A DNA stretch of 64,000 nt from Bacteroidia bacterium (GCA_023228875.1 JALOAG010000002.1:244524-308523), one strand, 5' to 3'. Positions 8,842-18,145 are shown, numbered from the stretch's first letter. A program made the numbers and translations. The notes: generated from the sequence alone by a model not told the origin.

Positions 8842-9249
8842 TTACTGAGGTAATTCAGTTGTAGGTGTTTGATTTTGTGGACCTGCATTGTTTGGTTGCT
8901 CATTACTGTTGTCTGTAGGAGCGGGCATTGTAGGTGTGGTTGCAGGTAACCCTTTTTCCATAATTTCTTCTAATTGAGGATCGATTTTACCGTTTTTAGT
9001 ACCAGGAGCAGTGGTTTTAACATTGTTTTTTGGTAAAAATCCGGCAGACAATAATGAGATAACAATGACAAGACCTGCAGCAGTCCATGTGATTTTCTCT
9101 ACAATATCTGTTGTTTTCTTTACTCCGAAGAATTGATTTCCGGTTGAAAAGTTAGAAGCTAAACCGCTTCCTTTTGGGTTTTGAATGAGTACAACTGCAA
9201 TGAGAACTACGCCAATTATGATTGCAAAAATTAATAAAACGGTTAACAT
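8842..9249 (-). CDS. secG: Preprotein translocase subunit SecG
   Basis: A 135-residue membrane protein. Hydrophobic segments lie at about 3-23 and 53-74, joined by a loop with the SecG signature (VLIQNPKGSGLASNFSTGNQFFGVKKTTDIVEKITW). The tail is unusually Pro/Thr/Asn-rich (about 95-135), a low-complexity extension common in this phylum. It belongs to the SecYEG translocation channel in the cytoplasmic membrane. It is the last gene of a compact operon starting at miaB, only 2 nt after the TPR gene, and is followed by a strong terminator. Confidence 0.95.
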   Translation of the reverse strand: MLTVLLIFAIIIGVVLIAVVLIQNPKGSGLASNFSTGNQFFGVKKTTDIVEKITWTAAGLVIVISLLSAGFLPKNNVKTTAPGTKNGKIDPQLEEIMEKGLPATTPTMPAPTDNSNEQPNNAGPQNQTPTTELPQ

Positions 9250-9251
9250 AT

Positions 9252-10199
9252 CTATTCGGTTTCTTTTTTAATCTCGTTAATAAGGGTTGCAAAATAACTC
9301 CCTTTTTGTGGATATTTCAACTTTAATTTTTCATAAGCCCATAAGGCTTGTTCAAAGTGCCCTTGTTTTACATAAATGCTTGCTAATGTTTCTGTTACAA
9401 TGTCGTCATCTAACTCAAGACTTCTGATTGCAGCCTTTTCTGCTTTAAAAAACTCTGTTTTAGGATGACTAATGGTAGGTTGTTTTTGTAGGAATGAATC
9501 AATAATTGACAAAGAATCATTGACTTTAGGTTTGACCGGTATTGTTGGGCTTGGTTCAATTGGGTGGTTTTCCACTATAACTTCTTGTGCAGGTTTAACA
9601 ACAGTTTGAACAGGTACAGAAAACCTGTTGAGCCAATCTGAGAAAGTATGAGTTTCAATCTCTTGTGCTGCAATTTCTTGCTCTATTTGTATGGATTCTG
9701 TTTTTGGAGGTTGCTCTACCTCAAATGATGTTGTTTCTGTGTGTTCAGCACTTTGTGTTTTCTCTTGATTATCGGTTAATATTATTTCTTCGTTTATAGA
9801 AAATCTTTCAGTTTGAGATTGAGCAGAAGGCTCTGTTGAGGACTCTGTATTTAATTGACTTTCCTTCTCTATATTAATTTCTACATTCTCTGAAAGTGTA
9901 ATTGACTCTGTTGTGGGCTCTTCTTTGATTATTTCATTTAATAAATCCTCAGTAGGAGTGTTAGATTCAGTGCTATTGATATATGTAAACAGCCATGTTC
10001 TGTCATATACCCTAAGCGAAGCTTTCTTTAATTGTCTGTCGTATTTGTAATGTTCCTTTATCTTGTAAATTTTTGAAAGCAAAATCTGAGGTAAATGGAA
10101 ATAAGGAAACTCAACTACCAACGTTTCTAAAGTTTCAATTTCTTTGTCAGTAATTGAATAAGGGTTACGCAATATGTCAGTTAGTCTTGTTGGTGTCAT
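9252..10199 (-). CDS. Conserved TPR-like protein encoded before secG
   Basis: A 315-residue protein in three parts. First is an N-terminal conserved helical region (about 1-75; TRLTDILRNPYSITDKEIETLETLVVEFPYF). Second is a long Glu/Thr/Ser-rich low-complexity linker (about 80-235). Third is a C-terminal pair of TPR-like helices (about 265-315; DIVTETLASIYVKQGHFEQALWAYEKL). There is no signal peptide or transmembrane segment. The same kind of protein sits between lptE and secG in other Bacteroidota. Its role is unknown; position suggests a link to envelope biogenesis. It lies 3 nt after lptE and 2 nt before secG. Confidence 0.8.
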   Translation of the reverse strand: MTPTRLTDILRNPYSITDKEIETLETLVVEFPYFHLPQILLSKIYKIKEHYKYDRQLKKASLRVYDRTWLFTYINSTESNTPTEDLLNEIIKEEPTTESITLSENVEINIEKESQLNTESSTEPSAQSQTERFSINEEIILTDNQEKTQSAEHTETTSFEVEQPPKTESIQIEQEIAAQEIETHTFSDWLNRFSVPVQTVVKPAQEVIVENHPIEPSPTIPVKPKVNDSLSIIDSFLQKQPTISHPKTEFFKAEKAAIRSLELDDDIVTETLASIYVKQGHFEQALWAYEKLKLKYPQKGSYFATLINEIKKETE

Positions 10200-10202
10200 A
10201 AT

Positions 10203-10721
10203 TTACCACTTCAAAGCTATGTCATTAAAAATATCTTGAACTAGCATGGTTGTAATATCATTAATAAGCTGTGTTTCAATAGCGGAATAGTCGGTAGATG
10301 CGGGGAAATTAACAAAGTTAGAGTATGATTTATTGAAATCAAATTTAGGATGATTTGGACTTGAGAAATTCACCTTTACCACCATAGTCAATCTGTTTTC
10401 AGTAGCGGAAGTGTTGCCTGAAATACTAACCGGTGCAATATTATAACCGGTAATAACACCATCAATTTGGTAATCGCCCTCTTGTTCTTTTAAAAAAAGA
10501 CGTGTTTCACTTTGAAACTTATCTTTTAACTTTTCAGTAAATACTTGGCTTAGTGTGGGAGCAACTTGCGGAGCTTGGTTTGGGAAATATTGAATGGAAA
10601 TGCTTTTGACATCATCTGGAATATTAACACCGGACAAAGAATAAATTCCACAACGGTTAAATAACAGCAGTGAAATCATCAATAGTGCAAGACTAGTAAT
10701 ATGAGTCTTATTCGAGTTCAT
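10203..10721 (-). CDS. lptE: LptE-family outer-membrane LPS assembly lipoprotein
   Basis: A 172-residue lipoprotein with an N-terminal hydrophobic segment ending in a lipobox (LLFNRC, Cys about residue 24), then GIYSLSGVNIPDDVKSISIQYFPN. This opening is typical of Bacteroidota LptE-like proteins (DUF4292/LptE superfamily fold). In the family, LptE plugs the LptD barrel and helps deliver lipopolysaccharide to the cell surface. The start overlaps the end of the sigma-54 activator gene by 14 nt, so translation is probably coupled. Identification rests on the N-terminal signature and the conserved gene order. Confidence 0.85.
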   Translation of the reverse strand: MNSNKTHITSLALLMISLLLFNRCGIYSLSGVNIPDDVKSISIQYFPNQAPQVAPTLSQVFTEKLKDKFQSETRLFLKEQEGDYQIDGVITGYNIAPVSISGNTSATENRLTMVVKVNFSSPNHPKFDFNKSYSNFVNFPASTDYSAIETQLINDITTMLVQDIFNDIALKW

Positions 10722-11973
10722 ATTGTTTAATTTTGCGATACAAGGTTCTTTCAGAAATACCTAATTCCTTAGCTGCTTTTTTGCGCCTCCCTTTGTTGCG
10801 TTCAAGAGACTTTTTAATCATATCTTTTTCTTGTTCTTGAATTGTTTTAGTCTCTTCAATTCGTATGGTGTGCGGTTCGTTTTCGGTGTTGAAAGTTGGG
10901 TGGTGCGGTTCGTGGTTTGAGGGTGGGAGAGTGATTGAAAAATCAAATGGATGACTCTGTTCCTTGATTTCATCGCTAAAAACCTGCCTGATTGCACCTT
11001 CGTTTTCTTGAATAAATGTGCTGTTATGACCTCCGCTTTCTATTAGGCGAAAGACCAACTTTTTTAAGTCAGTCATGTCTCTCTTTAAGTCAAACAATAC
11101 TTTATATAAAATGTCTCTTTCACTGAAATTGTCATTTTCATGATTAGACTGAGACAAGGATACAGCCGGTAAAGAAGTTGTTTCTAGAGGCAGGTAGTTT
11201 TTTAATGTATTGACATCAATAATACCTTCTCTTTCAAGTACACAGAGTTGTTCTGTAACATTTCGCAATTGTCTCACATTACCTTGCCATGAATAATTTT
11301 CAAGCATCAATCTGGCTTCAGGAGTTAATTCAATGTATCGAGTGTGATATTTCTCTGCAAAATCATTCACAAACTTTAAGAATATCATATAGATATCCTC
11401 TTTGCGTTCGCTCAATTTAGGGATAGTAATTGGCACTGTTGCCAATCTGTAATACAAGTCAGTTCTGAACTTTCCTTTCCCTGCACTTTCAAGGAGGTTC
11501 TTATTGGTAGCAGCCACAACCCTCACATTTGTTTTTTGGATTTTGCTTGAACCAACACGAATAAATTCCCCTGATTCTAATACACGTAATAATCGAGCTT
11601 GGGTTCCTAAAGGCAATTCGCCAACTTCATCAAGGAAAATCGTACCACCATTCACAGTTTCAAAATAGCCTTTTCTTGCATCTGTGGCTCCGGTAAATGA
11701 ACCTTTTTCATGTCCAAATAATTCTGAATCTATTGTCCCTTCAGGTATTGCACCACAATTGACAGCAATGAATGCACCGTGTTTGCGTGTACTGTTTTGA
11801 TGAATGATTTTTGAAAATACTTCTTTTCCTACTCCGCTTTCTCCATAAATCAACACACTCATGTCTGTAGGTGCTACACGCAAAGCGGTTTCAAGAGCGT
11901 GATTAAGTTTATGAGAGTTTCCTACTATCTCATATCTGTTTTTGATTTGTTGAAGTTCTCTTTCGCTTATCAT
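10708..11973 (-). CDS. Sigma-54 dependent transcriptional activator without a sensor domain
   Basis: A 421-residue bacterial enhancer-binding protein. The AAA+ domain starts almost at the N-terminus (about 10-245) with Walker A GESGVGKE, the sigma-54 contacting loop GSFTGA (variant of GAFTGA), Walker B GGTIFLDEVGEL and the R-finger region. A variable linker follows (about 260-375), then a C-terminal Fis-type helix-turn-helix (KKAAKELGISERTLYRKIKQ). No receiver, GAF or PAS domain precedes the AAA+ core, so activity must be controlled by level, by partners, or not at all. It lies 2 nt after miaB and overlaps lptE. Target promoters cannot be told from this window. Confidence 0.9.
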   Translation of the reverse strand: MISERELQQIKNRYEIVGNSHKLNHALETALRVAPTDMSVLIYGESGVGKEVFSKIIHQNSTRKHGAFIAVNCGAIPEGTIDSELFGHEKGSFTGATDARKGYFETVNGGTIFLDEVGELPLGTQARLLRVLESGEFIRVGSSKIQKTNVRVVAATNKNLLESAGKGKFRTDLYYRLATVPITIPKLSERKEDIYMIFLKFVNDFAEKYHTRYIELTPEARLMLENYSWQGNVRQLRNVTEQLCVLEREGIIDVNTLKNYLPLETTSLPAVSLSQSNHENDNFSERDILYKVLFDLKRDMTDLKKLVFRLIESGGHNSTFIQENEGAIRQVFSDEIKEQSHPFDFSITLPPSNHEPHHPTFNTENEPHTIRIEETKTIQEQEKDMIKKSLERNKGRRKKAAKELGISERTLYRKIKQYELE

Positions 11974-11975
11974 GT

Positions 11976-13394
11976 TTAATTTAAGGGTTTGCCTTTAAGG
12001 GTTGTGGTAGTAGTTGATTCAACCAATATGTCAACAAAGTCTCCGGGTTTATGGGTAGTTTTAGGAAAAACAACCATGATATTTTGGTCATTTCTCCCTC
12101 TCAAATCGTGTTCACTTTTTTTAGATTCTCCTTCCACCAATACTCTAACAACCTTACCAATAAATGATTTATTTTTCTCATTCGAAATATTGTTTTGTAA
12201 TTCAATGACTTCAGCCAATCTACGCTTTTTAGTTTCTAAAGGAACATCGTCCGGTAATTTTTTTGCAGCCATAGTTCCGGGTCTTTCACTGTAAAAGTAC
12301 ATGTAGCTAAAATCAAACTGTGATATTTCCATTATGCTCAATGTTTCTTTGTGATCGTCTTCTGTTTCGGTACAAAAGCCAGAAATAATATCACATGAAA
12401 TACCACATTCAGGAAGAATTTCTCTAATTCTTCTCACCTTATCTAAATACCATTTTCTGTCATAGGTTCTGTTCATTTTTTCTAAAATACGGCTACTGCC
12501 TGATTGTGCAGGTAAATGAATATGCTTGCAGATGTTGTCATGGCGTTTCATGGTGTATAACACTTCATCGGTAATATCCTTTGGGTGAGAAGTGGAGAAA
12601 CGGATGCGCATTTCTGGATTTACATTGGCACACATTTCTAATAATTCAGCAAATGTTATTGCTTTTTCTTGTTGCTCTTTATCTGCTTTTTCAAAATCCT
12701 TCTTTGGACCTCCTCCAAACCATAAATAACTATCTACATTTTGACCTAACAAGGTAACTTCCTTGTATCCAACATCAGAAAGTTCTTTAATCTCTCGTAT
12801 AATACTTTCCGGGTCTCTGCTTCGTTCTCTGCCTCGTGTAAAAGGCACTACGCAAAATGAACACATGTTGTCGCACCCTCTTGTAATTGAAACAAACGAA
12901 TTGACTCCATTAGAATTTAGCCTGACAGGACTAATTTCACCATAAGTTTCTTCACGTGATAATAATACATTGATTGCCTTGTCGCCTTCATCCACTGCAG
13001 CAAGTAATTTAGGAAGTTCGCGATATGCATCCGGTCCTGCAACAACATCCACCAACTTTTCTTGTTCGAGCAGCTTTTCTTTCAACCGCTCTGCCATACA
13101 GCCAAGTACTCCAATGATTAAGTCTCTGTTTTTCTTTTTGTTTGCTCTAAGATGTTTCAATCTTTCGCGTATCTTTTGTTCCGCATTATCTCTTACTGCG
13201 CACGTGTTAATGAGTATCACATCAGCATCCGTTTCGTCATCTGTAGTACGGAAACCGTGATTGTATAATATTGAGGCAACAATTTCGCTGTCGCTGAAAT
13301 TCATTGCACAACCATAACTTTCTATGTATAGCTTTCTGTTTATTGTTTCGATTGCAACGGGAATATCTGAAACAAGAATTTCGGTATCTGACAT
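11976..13394 (-). CDS. miaB: tRNA-2-methylthio-N6-dimethylallyladenosine synthase MiaB
   Basis: Radical-SAM methylthiotransferase that modifies A37 of tRNAs reading UNN codons. N-terminal UPF0004 domain with three cluster cysteines (YGCAMN, NTCAVR, GVLGCMAER), the radical SAM motif CDNMCSFC, and a C-terminal TRAM domain. The frame is open to a start at 13427. However, a -7 element TATCTTTG (13419-13412) lies between that start and the ATG at 13394, so the 472-residue form starting MSDTEILV is chosen. First gene of the operon that continues through the sigma-54 activator, lptE, the TPR gene and secG. Confidence 0.95.
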   Translation of the reverse strand: MSDTEILVSDIPVAIETINRKLYIESYGCAMNFSDSEIVASILYNHGFRTTDDETDADVILINTCAVRDNAEQKIRERLKHLRANKKKNRDLIIGVLGCMAERLKEKLLEQEKLVDVVAGPDAYRELPKLLAAVDEGDKAINVLLSREETYGEISPVRLNSNGVNSFVSITRGCDNMCSFCVVPFTRGRERSRDPESIIREIKELSDVGYKEVTLLGQNVDSYLWFGGGPKKDFEKADKEQQEKAITFAELLEMCANVNPEMRIRFSTSHPKDITDEVLYTMKRHDNICKHIHLPAQSGSSRILEKMNRTYDRKWYLDKVRRIREILPECGISCDIISGFCTETEDDHKETLSIMEISQFDFSYMYFYSERPGTMAAKKLPDDVPLETKKRRLAEVIELQNNISNEKNKSFIGKVVRVLVEGESKKSEHDLRGRNDQNIMVVFPKTTHKPGDFVDILVESTTTTTLKGKPLN

Positions 13395-13411
13395 AACTTT
13401 AAATAGAGGTG

Positions 13412-13419
13412 CAAAGATA
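13412..13419 (-). promoter_or_regulatory. -7 promoter element for the miaB-secG operon
   Basis: TATCTTTG on the minus strand, 17 nt before the chosen miaB start. An identical second TATCTTTG lies at 13460-13453. No clear TTG at -33 spacing for the proximal copy. Confidence 0.45.
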
Positions 13420-13573
13420 GGATTCAAACATTAAAAATAATTGTTTAATTCTCAAAGATATCAAACTGCCCAAGAGTGTTTTTCCCTTCTGTATTTTAAG
13501 ATTTTATTACAGTAATTAGATTATTGCTTACCTAAATAAAATAAATATCCCTTCATGGGATTGGATATAAAAG

Positions 13574-13601
13574 AAAAGGGCAGTTTTTACTTGCCCTTTT
13601 T
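13574..13601 (-). terminator. Rho-independent terminator of clpC, overlapping its stop codon
   Basis: Inverted repeat AAAAGGGCA (13574-13582) / TGCCCTTTT (13592-13600). On the minus strand the hairpin is followed by CTTTTAT. The upstream arm is made from the last codons of clpC (KKGK) and the stop lies in the loop. Confidence 0.7.
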
Positions 13602-16157
13602 AACACTTTCCTTTGTTTCGTCATTAGATTGTGGCTTAGATGAAGTTTTAATTTCAAGACCATCTTTTTCTTTATTCATCACAACCTTCAGTTTTGCCCC
13701 TTCTTTAATTTCACCTTTTAGGATTTCTTCAGCTAAAGGATCTTCCATATATTTTTGAATGGTGCGATGCAGTGGACGTGCGCCAAAATCAGCATCAAAT
13801 CCTTTGTCAACCAAAAATTCTTTTACTTTTTCATCAATCTCAACTTCAAGACCTAAATCTGCCACTCTCTTTAGCATTTTATTTATAGAAATATCCATGA
13901 TTTTAAAGATATCCTCTTTTTCAAGGCTCTTAAAGACAATGACATCATCAATTCGGTTAAGAAACTCAGGACTAAAGAATTTTTTTAATGCATTTTCAAT
14001 AATCTGTTTACTCTCTTTTTCTTGATTGCTGATTTTATTACTGGTTGCAAAGCCAACACCTGTTCCAAAGTCTTTTAATTGTCTGGAGCCGATATTAGAT
14101 GTCATAATAATCACCGTGTTTCTAAAGTCTATTTTTCTACCGAGACTATCGGTCATAAATCCTTCATCGAGTGCTTGCAATAGAAGATTGAAAACATCTT
14201 GATGTGCTTTTTCAATTTCATCGAACAGAATAACTGAATAAGGTTTTCTGCGCACTTTCTCGGTAAGCAATCCTCCTTCTTCGTATCCCACATAACCGGG
14301 AGGAGCCCCCACGAGTCTGGACACAGCAAATTTTTCCATGTATTCACTCATATCAATTCGTATCAATGAGTCTTGAGAGTCAAACAAATATTCACTGAGG
14401 GCTTTTGCCATTTCAGTTTTGCCTACACCTGTTGGTCCAAGGAAAATAAAGGAGCCAATGGGTTTGTTAGGGTCTTTCAAACCGGCACGCGTTCTTTGTA
14501 TTGCTTTTGCAAGTCTGGCAATAGCTTTGTCTTGTCCTATCACTCTTTTTTGTAGGTCAGACTCCATATTGAGGAGTTTTTTACCTTCACCCTGCGCAAT
14601 TCTTTTAACAGGAATACCGGTCATCATGGCGATAACCTCTGCTACATCTTCTTCACCAACCACATATTTTTGATTCTTACTATCTTCTTCCCATTTGATT
14701 TTAGCATTGTCAAGGTTTTTGAGCAGTGTTTTTTCAGTGTCTCTTAACCTTGCAGCCTCTTCATAGTTTTGTGATTTAACTACCCTGATTTTTTCAACTT
14801 TCACTTGTTCGATTTGACTCTCAAGGTCTAAAATTTCAGAAGGGACGTGAATATTTGAAATATGTACTCTTGCTCCGGCTTCGTCAAGTACGTCAATTGC
14901 TTTGTCAGGTAAATATCTGTCAGAGATATACCTTTCAGAAAGTTTCACACAAGCTTCTAATGCTTCTGGCGTGTATGTTACAGAATGATGTTCCTCGTAT
15001 TTGTCTTTAATATTGTTAAGAATCTCCAATGTTTCACCGGCAGAAGCAGGTTCAACCATGACCATTTGGAATCTTCTTTCGAGTGCTCCGTCTTTCTCAA
15101 TATATTGTCTATACTCGTCTAAGGTTGTTGCTCCAATACATTGAATTTCGCCTCTAGCTAAGGCAGGTTTAAACATATTAGATGCATCTAAAGAGCCGGA
15201 AGCTCCACCGGCTCCAACAAGTGTATGTATCTCATCAATGAATAAAATGACATCATCGCTTTTTTCCAATTCATTCATGATTGCTTTGATTCTCTCTTCA
15301 AACTGTCCTCTGTATTTAGTGCCTGCAACAAGGGAAGCCAAATCGAGTGTTACCACTCTTTTATTGAATAAGATTCTGGAAACTTTCTTTTGTACAATAC
15401 TTACCGCAATCCCTTCTGCAATAGCAGTTTTACCCACACCGGGTTCGCCTATCAACACAGGATTGTTCTTTTTTCTGCGCGATAATATTTGAGAAACTCT
15501 TTCAATTTCTTTCTCTCTTCCAATCACCGGGTCTAATTTTCCTTCTTCAGCATCATGTGTAAGATCTCTGCCAAAATTATCTAATACAGGTGTCTTAGAC
15601 TTAGAATTCTTATTGCGTAATTCGTCAATTTTTTTGTCCTCAGAATAGCTGCCTTCTTCAGCCCCGTCATCTGCATTTGGGTTTTCATTTCTTGGAGAAG
15701 TTGGAGGGTTGTTGAGTCCAGGCAAACCTTCTTCTAATGCAGATTTGAAAATGTCATAAGTTATACCGTATTGGGAGAGAATTTCTGTTGCCAAATTGTC
15801 TTCATCTCTTAAAATAGAAAGCAATAAATGCTCGGTTCCAATAATTTCGGTCTTAAACATTTTAGCTTCAAGATAAGTTATTTTTAATGCTTTCTCTGCT
15901 TGCCTTGTAAGAGGTAAGTTTCCGATATTGATTGATTTGCCGGAAGTAGATTTGACTGCATCTTCAATGGATTTTTTTACTCGTAAAACATCTACATCAA
16001 GGTTTTTAAGGGTTTGCAAAGCTCTGCCTTCGCCTTCTCTGATAACCCCAAGTAACAAGTGTTCAGGACCGATATAGTCATGACCCATTCTAATCGCTTC
16101 TTCACGGCTAAACTGAATAACTTCTTTTACTCTGGGTGAAAATTTATTTGCTGACAT
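13587..16157 (-). CDS. clpC: ATP-dependent Clp protease ATP-binding subunit ClpC
   Basis: An 856-residue Hsp100 unfoldase that feeds ClpP. In order: double Clp_N repeat (about 1-145), first AAA+ module with GEPGVGKT and Walker B VILFIDEIHTL, a UVR/middle domain (about 430-480, QNYEEAARLRDTEK), second AAA+ module with GPTGVGKT and VILFDEIEKAH, and the C-terminal D2-small domain. The short middle domain with a UVR motif distinguishes ClpC from ClpB. A Lys-rich tail ends the protein. The gene stands alone: a terminator overlaps its end and a -7 element, TAATTTTG, lies upstream at 16198-16191. Confidence 0.95.
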   Translation of the reverse strand: MSANKFSPRVKEVIQFSREEAIRMGHDYIGPEHLLLGVIREGEGRALQTLKNLDVDVLRVKKSIEDAVKSTSGKSINIGNLPLTRQAEKALKITYLEAKMFKTEIIGTEHLLLSILRDEDNLATEILSQYGITYDIFKSALEEGLPGLNNPPTSPRNENPNADDGAEEGSYSEDKKIDELRNKNSKSKTPVLDNFGRDLTHDAEEGKLDPVIGREKEIERVSQILSRRKKNNPVLIGEPGVGKTAIAEGIAVSIVQKKVSRILFNKRVVTLDLASLVAGTKYRGQFEERIKAIMNELEKSDDVILFIDEIHTLVGAGGASGSLDASNMFKPALARGEIQCIGATTLDEYRQYIEKDGALERRFQMVMVEPASAGETLEILNNIKDKYEEHHSVTYTPEALEACVKLSERYISDRYLPDKAIDVLDEAGARVHISNIHVPSEILDLESQIEQVKVEKIRVVKSQNYEEAARLRDTEKTLLKNLDNAKIKWEEDSKNQKYVVGEEDVAEVIAMMTGIPVKRIAQGEGKKLLNMESDLQKRVIGQDKAIARLAKAIQRTRAGLKDPNKPIGSFIFLGPTGVGKTEMAKALSEYLFDSQDSLIRIDMSEYMEKFAVSRLVGAPPGYVGYEEGGLLTEKVRRKPYSVILFDEIEKAHQDVFNLLLQALDEGFMTDSLGRKIDFRNTVIIMTSNIGSRQLKDFGTGVGFATSNKISNQEKESKQIIENALKKFFSPEFLNRIDDVIVFKSLEKEDIFKIMDISINKMLKRVADLGLEVEIDEKVKEFLVDKGFDADFGARPLHRTIQKYMEDPLAEEILKGEIKEGAKLKVVMNKEKDGLEIKTSSKPQSNDETKESVKKGK

Positions 16158-16190
16158 TGTATAATGAAAAGATTCTGTTGTTTAAAGGTT

Positions 16191-16198
16191 CAAAATTA
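16191..16198 (-). promoter_or_regulatory. -7 promoter element for clpC
   Basis: TAATTTTG on the minus strand, 33 nt before the clpC start codon. No convincing -33 TTG. No CIRCE- or CtsR-like operator is visible. Confidence 0.4.
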
Positions 16199-16285
16199 CT
16201 CATTCTATTTCTATCTTCCAGTTGTGCTTTGGTATATCCATGCAAAATTTAGTTATAAATTAGGTGGAAAAATATTGACATTAGC

Positions 16286-16315
16286 TTGTGTAAAAATATA
16301 TTTCAGCTATGTTTG
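16286..16315 (+). promoter_or_regulatory. Promoter candidate for dnaB with a long leader
   Basis: CTTG (TTG at 16286-16288), 19-nt spacer, then TATGTTTG (16308-16315). This fits -33 TTG / -7 TAnnTTTG with ideal spacing. It implies a leader of about 205 nt before dnaB. Nearer dnaB only imperfect matches are seen (TTAATTTG at about 16511-16518). Confidence 0.4.
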
Positions 16316-16526
16316 AAAATCGTACCATGTTACAATATCAATAGATTTGTGTCAAAAAGTCCGTATTTGCTCACTTTGTAGCGATTAATCTGTCTTTGTG
16401 ATTGTGCCATTATTGGTTCGCATTGCTGTTTTTTAACTAAACACATAGAAAATAGTTGTGGAAAAGTTGTAACTCAAATGTACGAACTTGCAAAGCATGA
16501 TACTACGATATTAATTTGCTTGCTCA

Positions 16527-18110
16527 ATGAATGATTCACCTTTGCAAAATAGAAAAAAAGACAAGAAGAAAACTTCTTATTTAGTACCGCAGGATAACTT
16601 GGGACGAAGAGTGCCCGCAGCTGTTGAAATAGAACAAGCGGTATTAGGCGCATTGTTGCTTGATGGAAAAGCGTTACTCAGGATACAAGAGATTCTCGTT
16701 GACGACTATTTTTATGACGATAGAAACAAGGCTGTTTATAATGCAATTTTTGCATTGACAAAGAAAAATGAGCCGATTGATATTTTGACTGTCATAGAGA
16801 AGTTAAGAGAAACAGATAAGCTGGAATTTGTTGGGGGAGAGTTTTATGTGAGTGAATTGACCATGAAGGTTACCTCTTCAGCGAATATTGAATTTCATGC
16901 ACATATTATACTTGAAAAATATGTATTGAGAGAATTGATTCAAATATGTGGTGAGACCATTAATCATGCTTATGATGCCGGAGTGGATTCATTTAGTTTA
17001 CTTGATGAAACTGAAAAGGCAATTTATGAAATCAAAAACAAGGGGATGAAGAGAAATTATGAGAGTATTGGTAACCTTGTTTCTAAAGCGCTCACTCAAA
17101 TTAATGAAAATAAAAATCACAGTTCTTCTATAACAGGTGTACCTAGTGGAATCATTGGTGTTGACAATATTACATCCGGATGGCAAAAGTCTGATTTAAT
17201 CATTATTGCCGGTCGTCCGGGTATGGGTAAAACCGCTTTTGCACTTACGCTTTTGCGAAATGCAGCAGTAGGAAATAAAACTCCGGTAGCATTTTTCTCA
17301 TTAGAAATGTCAGCAGTACAATTGGTTACTCGTATGATTTCTGCTGAGTCTGAAATAAGTTCGGAAGCCTTGAGACGTGGAAATCTTGAAGAATATGAAT
17401 GGCAACAGCTTGTTACCAAAACGCAAGCATTGTCCGAGGCACCTATATTTATTGATGATACTCCGAGCTTGACAGTATTTGAGTTAAAGGCTAAAGCTAG
17501 AAGACTACATTCTCAACATAAAATTGGTATGCTCATGGTGGACTATTTGCAATTAATGAAGGGTGAAGACCAAAATCAATCTAAAGTAAGTATGAATAGA
17601 GAACAAGAGATTGGTTATATCTCTCGTTCCTTGAAAACATTAGCAAAAGAACTAAACATCCCTGTCATTGCGCTGGCTCAGTTGAGTCGTGAAACTGATA
17701 AACGTCAGGATAAAATGCCGCAACTCTCAGATTTGCGTGAATCCGGTTCTATTGAACAAGATGCAGACATGGTAGCTTTCATCTACCGTGATGACTATTA
17801 CAATAAAGGAGATGAAGATGCATACAATGATGGAGGTGTGGCTTCAAAACTAATTATTAAGAAATATAGACATGGTTCGTTGGGTGATGCTAATATGTAC
17901 TTTAGTAAAAAGCTGCAACGATTTGTGGATGAGTCTGAATCTAAAATTGCAAACTTTATTCTGCCTTCTAAAATGAATGAAAATGATGCTATTGACAATT
18001 CATTCAGGGATTCTATCAGTAACAAAGCCGATATTTTTAAAAGCAATAACGATGTGGATGACCCTTTCTTAAATTCTAACGATACAGATTCAAACTTCTT
18101 TGATAACTGA
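16527..18110 (+). CDS. dnaB: Replicative DNA helicase DnaB
   Basis: A 527-residue hexameric helicase that unwinds DNA at the replication fork. The N-terminal domain (about 25-130; AVEIEQAVLGALLLD) is followed by a RecA-like core with Walker A GRPGMGKTAFAL, Walker B MLMVDYLQLM, and the DLRESGSIEQDADMV and FIYRDDYY motifs. The C-terminal tail beyond residue 460 is Asn/Asp-rich and disordered, as is common in this phylum. No intein interrupts the Walker A region. It is followed 35 nt later by the HD hydrolase gene. Confidence 0.97.
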   Translation: MNDSPLQNRKKDKKKTSYLVPQDNLGRRVPAAVEIEQAVLGALLLDGKALLRIQEILVDDYFYDDRNKAVYNAIFALTKKNEPIDILTVIEKLRETDKLEFVGGEFYVSELTMKVTSSANIEFHAHIILEKYVLRELIQICGETINHAYDAGVDSFSLLDETEKAIYEIKNKGMKRNYESIGNLVSKALTQINENKNHSSSITGVPSGIIGVDNITSGWQKSDLIIIAGRPGMGKTAFALTLLRNAAVGNKTPVAFFSLEMSAVQLVTRMISAESEISSEALRRGNLEEYEWQQLVTKTQALSEAPIFIDDTPSLTVFELKAKARRLHSQHKIGMLMVDYLQLMKGEDQNQSKVSMNREQEIGYISRSLKTLAKELNIPVIALAQLSRETDKRQDKMPQLSDLRESGSIEQDADMVAFIYRDDYYNKGDEDAYNDGGVASKLIIKKYRHGSLGDANMYFSKKLQRFVDESESKIANFILPSKMNENDAIDNSFRDSISNKADIFKSNNDVDDPFLNSNDTDSNFFDN

Positions 18111-18145
18111 TGATTGTCTGATAATTGTGTGATTAAATCATTGTG

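Larger units (their letters stand above)
16158..16526. other. Intergenic region between divergent clpC and dnaB
   Basis: This 369-bp non-coding stretch contains the clpC -7 element on the minus strand (16198-16191) and a plus-strand promoter candidate about 210 nt before dnaB (16286-16315). I see no tRNA, no strong hairpin and no ORF with coding character. Confidence 0.5.

Noticed and set aside
13394..13427. Upstream start codon for miaB giving an 11-residue extension
   Set aside because: The -7 element TATCTTTG lies between the two start codons, so the mRNA probably begins downstream of 13412.
14373..14673. Plus-strand open frames antisense to clpC
   Set aside because: Translations are the reverse frames of the second AAA+ module; long antisense frames arise easily in conserved genes.
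16158..16526. Replication origin next to dnaB
   Set aside because: I see no cluster of DnaA boxes (TTATCCACA-type) and no dnaA gene nearby; dnaB often lies away from oriC.
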